Source: Actinacidiphila sp965342175
GTDB taxonomy: Bacteria; Actinomycetota; Actinomycetes; Streptomycetales; Streptomycetaceae
Assembly (NCBI RefSeq): GCF_965342175.1
Contig: NZ_CBDRBL010000005.1
Coordinates: forward strand, 62,001 to 126,000
Length of the DNA: 64,000 nt
Direction: 5' to 3'
The position numbers were made by a program, and so were the translations under genes. The notes beneath the pieces were generated by a model, which worked only from the letters and a program-made list of their open reading frames with translations, ran no database searches and was not told where the DNA came from. Positions 57,373-64,000 of the stretch are shown here, one piece after another (positions within the stretch are counted from its first letter, which is position 1; each line of letters opens with the position of its first letter).

Positions 57373-58557
57373 ATGCCCTCGACGAGGACGGGCGCGGCGA
57401 CAGCCGCACCGGCGATACCGGCCGCAGCGGCCGCACCGGTGACGGTCGGCGGTCGCATGGGCGGCCGGTACGGCAGCAGCCGGCTGCGCGCACTGGACGG
57501 ACTGCGCATTCTGGCGGCCCTGATGGTGTGCCTCTACCATTACATAGGCAAGCAGGACACGAGCCACGTCTGGGGCGCCGACCCCGCACATCTCTTCCCC
57601 CAGCTGTCCCGTCCCGCCATCTACGGGTGCCTCGGCGTGCAGTTGTTTTTCGTGATCAGCGGTTTCGTTATCTGCATGAGCACTTGGGGCAAGTCGGTCG
57701 GCGCGTTCTTCCGATCGCGTGTCGCGCGCCTCTACCCGGCCTACTGGGTCGCGATCCTGTTGACCGCCGCCGCGTGCGCAGCGGTGCCTTCCGTGATCAA
57801 GCCAGTCCGGCTGGACGAGGTGCTGGTCAATCTGACGATGTTGCAGCAGCCGGTGGGCGTGCACCGGGTACTCGGCGTCTGCTGGACGCTGTGGGTCGAG
57901 GCCCGCTTCTACGTACTGTTCGCGCTGTGCGTGGTGTGGAAGGGCGTGACCTACCGCCGGGTCGTCGTGTTCTGCTGCCTGTGGACCGTCGCCGCGGCCG
58001 TCGCCGTAGTCGCCGACAACCCACTGGCGACCGAGATCGCGATGCCGGAGTACGCCCCGTTCTTCATCGGCGGCCTCGCCCTGTACCTGATCCACCGTTA
58101 TGGGAGCGACCTGCTGCTGTGGGGCATCGTCGCGGTCAGTTGGCTGCTGGGACAGCACGTCGCCGTGGACGGACTGTGGTCTCCGCACGGGCCGGGACTC
58201 TCGGGTGAGCGCTCACCTTACGTCATCATGCTTGTCGTCACCTTCGCCTTCGCCTCGGTGGCCGCCGTGGCCTTGGGCTGGCTCCGGTGGGCCGATTGGC
58301 GCTGGCTCACCGTGGCAGGGGCGCTCACCTACCCCTTCTACCTGGTCCACGAGCACCTCGGGTGGTTCGCCATCGCAGGCCTGCACCGGCATCTGGGGTT
58401 CACGCCGAGGGAGACCCTCTTCACCGCGGTCGTGGGTTTCCTGCTGCTCGCCTACGTCATCCACCGCCTGGTGGAGAAGCCACTGGGCCTGCGGCTGAAG
58501 AACAGCATGACCGCCCAGTCGGCGCGCATCCGTCTCGCGCTGCGGACGCGCGCCTGA
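57373..58557 (+). CDS. Acyltransferase-3 family membrane protein (OafA/YrhL-like)
   Basis: 394 residues with about ten membrane segments. The N-terminal tail is Ala-rich and cytoplasmic. The family signature RLRALDGLRILAALMVCLYHY (catalytic His) is followed by GVQLFFVISGFVICMS and RSRVARLYPAYW. The C-terminal HRLVEKPLGLRLK is the usual end. It is a close paralog of the acyltransferase at 59331-60536, which lies in the opposite direction. ATG at 57373 follows GGGAG. Confidence 0.88.
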   Translation: MPSTRTGAATAAPAIPAAAAAPVTVGGRMGGRYGSSRLRALDGLRILAALMVCLYHYIGKQDTSHVWGADPAHLFPQLSRPAIYGCLGVQLFFVISGFVICMSTWGKSVGAFFRSRVARLYPAYWVAILLTAAACAAVPSVIKPVRLDEVLVNLTMLQQPVGVHRVLGVCWTLWVEARFYVLFALCVVWKGVTYRRVVVFCCLWTVAAAVAVVADNPLATEIAMPEYAPFFIGGLALYLIHRYGSDLLLWGIVAVSWLLGQHVAVDGLWSPHGPGLSGERSPYVIMLVVTFAFASVAAVALGWLRWADWRWLTVAGALTYPFYLVHEHLGWFAIAGLHRHLGFTPRETLFTAVVGFLLLAYVIHRLVEKPLGLRLKNSMTAQSARIRLALRTRA

Positions 58558-58588
58558 GCGCGGCGCACACACGGGCTCAGCGGCCCAC

Positions 58589-59110
58589 CTACCCCAGGTG
58601 GCGTGGACCCCGCAGGCGGTCGGAGTCGAGGACCGTGCGGGGCAGCACATCTTGGGCGGCCGACCGGTCCCCGACAGACAGCAGCAGGTGGCCGAAGCGT
58701 CGCCGCACATCCGGCGGCGGGTCCGGGTCGGTGGCGCGGTACTGCCTCGAAGGAGGGCGGTAGCGCCCGGGACCGTCACGTGTCCCGGGGGCCTCGCCCA
58801 GTCGCTCCAGGCCATCCTTGGGTACCGGTATAGCAGCGACCGGCGCCGCACGGCCCGCCCTCGGCGGTCAGCGTCCGCGAGCCGGCGCAGCTCCGCCAGG
58901 GCGCGGCGGTTACCGGCCGTCCTCCGTCAGCGTGGCCGCGTACTGCTGGCGCAGCATGTGCATGACTCCGACCGATGACTGCTCGCCGTGCTGCCCCGCG
59001 GCGGCCAGTAGCACGCTGTCCGAGATACCGGCCGACCGCCCGGCTGCCGGCGAGCGGCGGGTCACCTTGTCGACCGGATGCGTGATGCCCGCCCGGCCCC
59101 TGCCCGGCTT
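58589..59110 (-). pseudogene. Decayed copy of the 3' part of the Ser/Thr kinase gene at 61027-62550
   Basis: Minus-strand translation matches the C-terminal helical (TPR-like) region of the kinase piece by piece. GITHPVDKVTRR and LLAAAGQHGEQSSVGVMHMLRQ then QYAATLTEDGR correspond to GIADAVDEVKR, LPAAARQHGEGS and MLRKQYAATLMEDGQ. Later GHLLLSVGDRSAA...VLDSDRLRGPRHLG matches GHLLLSVGDRPAA...YDADRLHGTHH. A stop (TAA at 58910-58912) and several small deletions break the frame. No kinase domain or start remains. The residual coding frame ends at 58589. Confidence 0.85.
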
Positions 59111-59296
59111 GCCAACACGGGGAGGCGTCGCCCACGAGTTGCCTGGGTGCACGGCCTGGCGATGACCGGGCGGATGGGAAAACCGCACCTGAAGGGTCCT
59201 GGGGACAACGCCCAGTCTGGGGTCTCTCTGGCGGCAGAACGGTTCGGCAACCGGTCGGCCGCCTGCCGCCGACCCCCTTGGCGGCAGATGCGTGAT

Positions 59297-59320
59297 GGCG
59301 ACCGCCGCGCGGCGGTCGCC
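59297..59320 (-). terminator. Perfect palindromic hairpin after the second acyltransferase
   Basis: GGCGACCGCCGC (59297-59308) is followed immediately by its exact complement (59309-59320), 10 bases beyond the minus-strand stop at 59331. Confidence 0.65.
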
Positions 59321-59330
59321 CCCGCTTGGC

Positions 59331-60536
59331 TCAGGCGGCCTTGGCGGGATCGTTACGCAGAGCCTCGAAGGACCAGTTCAGCGCGTTCTTCAGCATCCGG
59401 GCCAGGGGCCGCTCCACGAAGCGGTGGACCAGCCAGCTCAGGGCCATGAAGCCGACGATCACGACGGCGAGGAGCAGCCGCGCGTCCATGGTGTCCTTCA
59501 GCCGGTTGATCAGTGTCGTGCCGACCGCGTAGTGCATGAGGTACAGCGGATAGGTCATCGAGCCGGCGGTTACCAGCCACTTCCAGCGGATGCGGTCGGT
59601 CAGCCCGAGCGAGACCGCGACCATGAGCAGCAGGAACGCCGTGAAGATCAGCACGCTTCCGCGCCAGCTGGAGACATGCTCGAAGTCGACGCGACGCCCC
59701 AGCTCCGCCTGCCCCATCAGCCACGACATGGCGAGGATGCCCCACAGCAGCAGGTCCTGGCCGAACCGGTGCATCAGGTAGAGAGCGAGACCGGCGATGA
59801 AGTACCAGGCGCCGTCCGGGTCGGCGATCATGGTCAGCAGCGGGAAGTGGGCGGCAGGGGCGAGCATCGCGACGGCACCCCACACGCAGCAGAAGAGAAC
59901 GACCTTGCGGTACGTCAGCCCGGTGAAGACAACGATCAGGAAGAGCAGGTAGAAGCGCAGCTCCGACCAGAGGGTCCAGTACACGCCGTCGACGTTAGGG
60001 ACGCCGGAACCGGATTGCAGCATCGTCAGGTTGAACAGGATCTCCCGTCCCCGCAACCGCTCCCACACGCCGGGCACGAACATCAGGAAGGCGCTGGTGA
60101 AGACCACGGCGAACCAGTAGGCCGGGTAGAGCCTGATCACGCGCGAGACGAAGAACTGCCACGGGGTGCGGCCCCAGCACGACATGCAGATTACGAAACC
60201 GCTGATGACGAAGAAGATCTCGACGCCGATCCAGCCGTAGGCGGCGACCCGGGACACCGTGGGCATGATCTCGTTGACCGGCCGGTCCCAGATCAGGTTG
60301 CCCGGCGCCTCGACGCGGGCGGTGCCGGCGAAATGGTGCACCGCGACCATGAGGGCTGCGATGAGGCGGATACCGTCAATCGCGTACAGGCGGCTGCCCG
60401 ACCGTCGGCGCTTGGCGGCGGGCTTGGGCGTCACACCGGTGGATGACGCCGCCTGCCGGGGCACGACCATGGGAGGCAGGGTCTTCTGCCCGCCCGTCAC
60501 CTGCGACTGTATGAGCGATCCGTCCCCGTCCCGCAC
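59331..60536 (-). CDS. Acyltransferase-3 family membrane protein (OafA/YrhL-like), paralog
   Basis: 401 residues. A cytoplasmic tail (about 48 residues) is followed by RLYAIDGIRLIAALMVAVHHF, GVEIFFVISGFVICMSCWG, SRVIRLYPAYW, and the WTLWSELRFYLLFL and YRKVVLFCCVWG segments, all aligned with the protein at 57373. It ends HRFVERPLARMLKNAL. Start GTG at 60536 has a weak site; internal starts at MVVPRQ or VTGGQ are possible. It presumably acylates a surface or exported sugar. The 5' flank is poorer in GC. Confidence 0.87.
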   Translation of the reverse strand: MRDGDGSLIQSQVTGGQKTLPPMVVPRQAASSTGVTPKPAAKRRRSGSRLYAIDGIRLIAALMVAVHHFAGTARVEAPGNLIWDRPVNEIMPTVSRVAAYGWIGVEIFFVISGFVICMSCWGRTPWQFFVSRVIRLYPAYWFAVVFTSAFLMFVPGVWERLRGREILFNLTMLQSGSGVPNVDGVYWTLWSELRFYLLFLIVVFTGLTYRKVVLFCCVWGAVAMLAPAAHFPLLTMIADPDGAWYFIAGLALYLMHRFGQDLLLWGILAMSWLMGQAELGRRVDFEHVSSWRGSVLIFTAFLLLMVAVSLGLTDRIRWKWLVTAGSMTYPLYLMHYAVGTTLINRLKDTMDARLLLAVVIVGFMALSWLVHRFVERPLARMLKNALNWSFEALRNDPAKAA

Positions 60537-61026
60537 TTGAACCTACCCATCGTCATGACAGTAACCCGCCCTCGGACGGGAAGGACGGTCCAGGCTACGG
60601 CGGCAGTGGGAGGTTGAATCAGGCAAAGCAATCTTTTCGCACTCGGTGACCGACATTTACTTGAACCGTCGTCGAGTTATCGCGATGAATTCGCCAAGAC
60701 TTCATTCGGTCATCGATGAGAACGCCTCAGGACTCTAACCGCGCTTTTGATCATCTCCGTGTCCCCTCACGCAGACCCGGCGGGCGGCCAGGTGCTCGGC
60801 CGAGAGGCGCTCGTAGCGTCACTGCCGGAAACCGTGATCCCTCGCGTGTGGCTCGGCGCGCCGCAGAGCGGTGCAGCATGTCGTGCTCACCGCGACCCCG
60901 TGCGCCGGCCGTACGGCCGCTGCCCCCGTGTGATCGCCTGGCCCCCGCCTTCAGCGCCATCGCCGACGGTAAGTACGACCACTTCCCTGAGCAGGCCTGG
61001 CTAGCGCCCCATCTGCCCCAGCCAGG
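60537..61026. other. Low-GC intergenic region with possible gene remnant
   Basis: 490 bases. The first 180 are unusually A/T-rich for this genome (CAATCTTTTCG, TTTACTTGAACC, ATGAATTCGCC), as often seen in acquired DNA, and contain the acyltransferase promoter. At about 60936-61002 the plus strand reads RLAPAFSAIADGKYDHFPEQAW, which looks like a fragment of a real protein. No intact gene is present. Confidence 0.5.
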
Positions 61027-62550
61027 TCAGCGCTCACCGGACGTCCTGGGAGAAGGGGTGGTGGGTGCCGTGCAGGCGGTCGGCGTCGTAGAGAGACGGG
61101 AGAGCCACTCGTGGGCGGCCGGCCGGTCCCCGACCGACAGCAGCAGATGGCCGATGCGGCGCCGCACCTCCAGCGGCAGGTCCGGGTCGGTGGCGCGGTA
61201 CTGCTCGAACGAGGGCAGCAGCGCCCGGTACTCGGCGAGTGCCGCCGCGGCCTCGCCCAGCTGCTCCAGGCACTGCGCGGCCTCGTAGCGGTACTGCAGC
61301 GCCTGGCGCCCCCAAGTCCCCGACTCCGCGGCCAGTTCGTCCGCGAGGCGGCGCAGCTCCGGCAGGGCGCGGCGGTACTGGCCGTCCTCCATCAGCGTGG
61401 CCGCGTACTGCTTGCGCAGCATCCGCACGACGGGTGAGCCTTCGCCGTGCTGCCGGGCGGCGGCCGGCAGCACGCCGCCCAGGATGTCGACCGCCTGGGT
61501 GATGCGGCCGGCGTCGAGCAGCCGCTTCACCTCGTCGACGGCGTCCGCGATGCCGTCGCCCCCGCCCGGTCCGGGTGCGCCGGTCGGGACCGGCGCGGCC
61601 GCGGGCGCCGGTGCGGGCGGCGGCGGGGCGGCCGACCCGTCCGGCCACGGGGCGAGCGGTCGCAGGAACGGGCGGGCGGGGTCCAGCGGCCCGAGGGGGT
61701 GCTGGACGGCGCCGGGCACCGGCAGCAGCGGGGCCAGCCGGCGGAAGGTCTCCTGGGCGTCGGCCGGACGGTGCTGCGGGTCCTTGGCCAGCAACTGCAG
61801 CACCAGCGCCTCCAGCTGCTCCGGTACCTCCGGGCGCACCTGCCGCAGCGGCACGGGCGGCTCGTAAAGGTGCCGGTGGAGCACGCCGAGCGCCGTGGCG
61901 CCCGCGAACGGGACGGTCCCGCTGACCAGTTCGTGCAGCAGCACCCCGAGCGCGTACAGGTCCGTGCGGGGCCCGACGGCGCCGCTCATCGCCTGCTCCG
62001 GCGCCATGTACGCGGGCGTCCCGATCGGGGTGCCGGTGTGCGTGAGCCGGGTCGTGTCGGTATCGAGCACGGCAGCGATGCCGAGGTCCAGGACGACCAC
62101 GGTGCCGTCCGGGCGCACCATCACATTGCGGGGCTTGAGATCGCGGTGGACGATCGGCACCGCGTGCACCGCCGACAGCACGGAGCACAGCTGCGCCGCG
62201 ACGGCCACCGCCCACGGCCAGGGGTAGGGGTCGTTCTCGGCGAGGTGGTCGGCGAGGTCGGCGCCCTCCACGTACTGCATGACGAAGTACAGCTCGTCGC
62301 CGTCGCTTCCGGCGTCGTGGACGGTGACCAGCCCCGGGTGGTCGACCTGTGCGGTGACCCGGCATTCCCGCAGGAAGCGCCGGCGCAGCTCCTCCGCCTC
62401 GGCGGCGCCGCCCACCTTGTCCGGACGCAGCAGCTTCACGGCCACGCGCCGGTCCAGCCGCCGGTCGTACGCGGTCCACACCTGGCCCATGCCGCCTTGG
62501 CCGAGGACCGTGGCCAGCTCGTATCGGCCGGCGACGATCCGTCCGTTCAC
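61027..62550 (-). CDS. Ser/Thr protein kinase (PknB-like, cytosolic) with TPR-like C-terminus; probable frameshift near the end
   Basis: 507 residues. The Hanks-type kinase domain (1-about 270) has the GQGGMGQVW glycine loop, the AVKLL lysine (Lys39), HRDLKPRN, the VLDLG metal motif (DLG rather than DFG) and GTPAYMAPEQ. A Pro/Ala linker follows, then helical repeats (about 340-480). There is no membrane helix. The last 20 residues (TTPTACTAPTTPSPRTSGER) are out of pattern: a missing base near 61090-61100 appears to shift the frame. Restored, the protein would end YDADRLHGTHHPFSQDVR at 61034. GTG at 62550 overlaps the upstream gene by 4 bases. Confidence 0.88.
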   Translation of the reverse strand: MNGRIVAGRYELATVLGQGGMGQVWTAYDRRLDRRVAVKLLRPDKVGGAAEAEELRRRFLRECRVTAQVDHPGLVTVHDAGSDGDELYFVMQYVEGADLADHLAENDPYPWPWAVAVAAQLCSVLSAVHAVPIVHRDLKPRNVMVRPDGTVVVLDLGIAAVLDTDTTRLTHTGTPIGTPAYMAPEQAMSGAVGPRTDLYALGVLLHELVSGTVPFAGATALGVLHRHLYEPPVPLRQVRPEVPEQLEALVLQLLAKDPQHRPADAQETFRRLAPLLPVPGAVQHPLGPLDPARPFLRPLAPWPDGSAAPPPPAPAPAAAPVPTGAPGPGGGDGIADAVDEVKRLLDAGRITQAVDILGGVLPAAARQHGEGSPVVRMLRKQYAATLMEDGQYRRALPELRRLADELAAESGTWGRQALQYRYEAAQCLEQLGEAAAALAEYRALLPSFEQYRATDPDLPLEVRRRIGHLLLSVGDRPAAHEWLSRLSTTPTACTAPTTPSPRTSGER

Positions 62551-63029
62551 CGGCCTCCCTCCTGCTTGCGCAGAAGGTCGCTCAACTCGTCGAGTTCGGC
62601 CCGCACCTGGCTGATGCGCGGCGGGGGCGGGGTCAGCGGTGGTGCCGCGGGCGGAGGCGTGCGGTACGGGTTGTGGTCCGCCGGCGGCTGCGGCAGGCCG
62701 GGCCGGTAGGGCAGGGGAACCGTCGTGGCGTGGGGCGGGTGGGGTGTCGCCGCCCGGTGCCATGCCAGGTCGGCAAGCAGGTAGTACACCCCGGCCACGG
62801 GGATCAGGACCATCACGGCGAGGACCGCCGCGTCCGTCCAGGGGTTCGACACCGGAAGGACGTTGACCGTGACGAAGGACGCGACGGCGAGGGCGGCACT
62901 GAGCGAGAACAGCAGCCAGTCCTTGACCCGGCGCCGCCGGACGGCCAGATGAAGCAGCGGGAGGCTGGACAGGTACCCGCAGCTGATCACGGTGAGCGTC
63001 AGGAAGACGGTACGGAGCGTGGTCGCCAT
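62547..63029 (-). CDS. Small membrane protein coupled to the Ser/Thr kinase
   Basis: 160 residues with three predicted membrane helices in the first 100 (TLRTVFLTLTVISCGYLSSLPLL, DWLLFSLSAALAVASFVTV, DAAVLAVMVLIPVAGVYYLLADL). The cytoplasmic Pro-rich tail ends in a short charged helix (ISQVRAELDELSDLLRKQ). The kinase start overlaps its stop by 4 bases, so the pair is co-translated. It may anchor or be a substrate of the kinase. Confidence 0.8.
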   Translation of the reverse strand: MATTLRTVFLTLTVISCGYLSSLPLLHLAVRRRRVKDWLLFSLSAALAVASFVTVNVLPVSNPWTDAAVLAVMVLIPVAGVYYLLADLAWHRAATPHPPHATTVPLPYRPGLPQPPADHNPYRTPPPAAPPLTPPPPRISQVRAELDELSDLLRKQEGGR

Positions 63030-63178
63030 GGCCCTGGACCGGGCAGGCGGGTACGGCGGTACCGGGCCGGGGCCGTTCAACACTGCTCTCGGACTCCCTG
63101 GACATCGGCGTGAGGCGGCTGCGGGTGGTATCGCGAGAATATCCGCCGCCGCAGTGGGGTCGGCACCCGATCCCGCAA

Positions 63179-64000
63179 CTATTCGGGACGCACCGTGCCG
63201 TCGGTCAGCCCGTCGTAGAGCCCCTGCACCAGCTGCTCGCCCAGCTGCCCCGCCAGGCGCAGGGCCTCCTCGAAGGCGGCCAGGGCGCGGAAGCGCTCCC
63301 CGTACCGCCACTGCTCGGACAGCGGCAGCCGCGGCACCTGGAGCCGGCGGACGTCCAGCCGGGTCGCGGTGGAGGCGTAGCTGCTGGCTCGGCGGTTGTT
63401 GGCGGTGCCGCGCAGGAAACCGGCGAGGAACCAGGGGTCCAGGGCCGCCGGGTCGGGACGCAGCAGGTGCAGGTTGCGGCCGAGGGCGGCGCCGGCGGTG
63501 GCGGCGTCGACGACGCGGGCGGCCGATCCCCGGCCGAGCACCGGGACGACCACGTCCCCCTCCTGCGTCAGGACCGGCTCGTCCTCGGCCGGCCCCTCGG
63601 GCAGGGTGCCGCTGGGGGCGCCGCCGCCGAGGACGTCGTGCTCGGTGAGCACCGCGGGACCGCCCGCGGGCGCGCTCCCGCTGCCGCCCGCGCGCAGCAC
63701 CAGCGCCCCGGCGCGCGCCAGCTCGCCGACCGTGGTGAGCGGCCAGCGGGCGCCCCCGGCGGCACCGGCGGGGGCGGGGGCGAGCTCGGCGGTGCTGCGC
63801 AGTGCGGCGTCCAGCCGTTCGCGCACCCCGGCGAGTTCGGCCGCCCCGCCCCCCGCGGCGGGCGGCGGCAGATGCCGGGCGGGGGTGACGTCCACGGTGT
63901 CGTCGAGCAGGTCGATGACCTTCACGGCGCGGCTCACGCCGGGCCGCTCCTGCGTGGTGCCGTGCCGGTCGAAGGACTTCCAGGCATCCAGCACGCCCGC
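63179..64000 (-). CDS. N-6 DNA methylase / type I specificity-like protein, C-terminal part
   Basis: About 274 residues of a protein whose N-terminus lies beyond the window; the frame stays open to the right edge (AGVLDAWKSFDRHG at the edge). The section WPLTTVGELARAGALVLRA ... VLTEHDVLGG ... GDVVVPVLGRGSAARVVDA ... WFLAGFLRGTANNRRASSYAS ... RLDVRRLQVPRLPLSEQ is the target-recognition pattern of HsdS-like domains, with its final coiled segment (YGERFRALAAFEEALRLAGQLGEQLVQGLYDGL). In Streptomyces such sequence is the C-terminal part of fused N-6 adenine methylases. The methylase motifs are not in view. The GTG at 63994 is probably not the true start. Confidence 0.72.
   Translation of the reverse strand, partial: AGVLDAWKSFDRHGTTQERPGVSRAVKVIDLLDDTVDVTPARHLPPPAAGGGAAELAGVRERLDAALRSTAELAPAPAGAAGGARWPLTTVGELARAGALVLRAGGSGSAPAGGPAVLTEHDVLGGGAPSGTLPEGPAEDEPVLTQEGDVVVPVLGRGSAARVVDAATAGAALGRNLHLLRPDPAALDPWFLAGFLRGTANNRRASSYASTATRLDVRRLQVPRLPLSEQWRYGERFRALAAFEEALRLAGQLGEQLVQGLYDGLTDGTVRPE

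Overview
The DNA is very GC-rich, uses GTG starts often, and carries many co-directional gene pairs that overlap by 4 bases. The gene content (pmt, rsmI, rpfB, rsmA, ispE, galTEK, tamR/tam, pth, rplY, prs, glmU, tRNA-Gln, desaturase, ppc, mfd, class E sortase substrate, DivIVA-like coiled-coil protein) is that of the central chromosome of a Streptomyces. As I recall it, the order broadly follows the S. coelicolor core chromosome, with local insertions. The species cannot be named from this window alone.

Layout. 0-12.8 kb: a truncated PAS protein, then pmt diverging from rsmI, a tandem non-coding repeat, a zinc-ribbon protein, tatD, rpfB, rsmA, ispE, a YefM/RelE-type toxin-antitoxin pair, an ABC-F ATPase and a beta-propeller membrane protein. 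13-21.6 kb: a NarL-type regulator without a phosphoacceptor Asp, a sodium:solute symporter operon diverging from galTEK, a VapBC-type pair and a second NarL-type regulator. 21.6-26.6 kb: a very glycine-rich SH3b surface protein, tamR/tam with a perfect palindrome between them, a VOC protein, an LAETG sortase substrate and a small membrane protein. 26.7-37.2 kb: pth, rplY, prs, glmU, tRNA-Gln, a desaturase with a TetR regulator, ppc and an orphan histidine kinase. 37.7-42.4 kb: a toxin/immunity-like island. It holds a YwqJ-type deaminase with a SUKH-3 partner, diverging from a WHH-type nuclease fused to SMI1/KNR4 and a large deaminase-like/SUKH-4 protein. 42.5-53.3 kb: a coiled-coil protein, a Uma2 nuclease, an MFS exporter, an ABC exporter and mfd. 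53.6-60.5 kb: a cell-surface glycan island with three acyltransferases, a polysialyltransferase-family enzyme and a GT2. It contains a decayed copy of the 3' end of the Ser/Thr kinase that follows it. 61-64 kb: that kinase, which has a probable frameshift near its end, a membrane partner, and the C-terminal part of a DNA methylase / type I specificity-like protein.

How the genes work together. The galactose block couples a transporter to Leloir enzymes from one divergent promoter region. tamR/tam form a regulator-target pair around one operator. The SUKH island has the composition of polymorphic-toxin loci but no secretion leader on its catalytic proteins, so it is the best candidate here for an undescribed system. 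The glycan island looks like an accessory insertion beside mfd, and the truncated kinase duplicate marks its remodelling.
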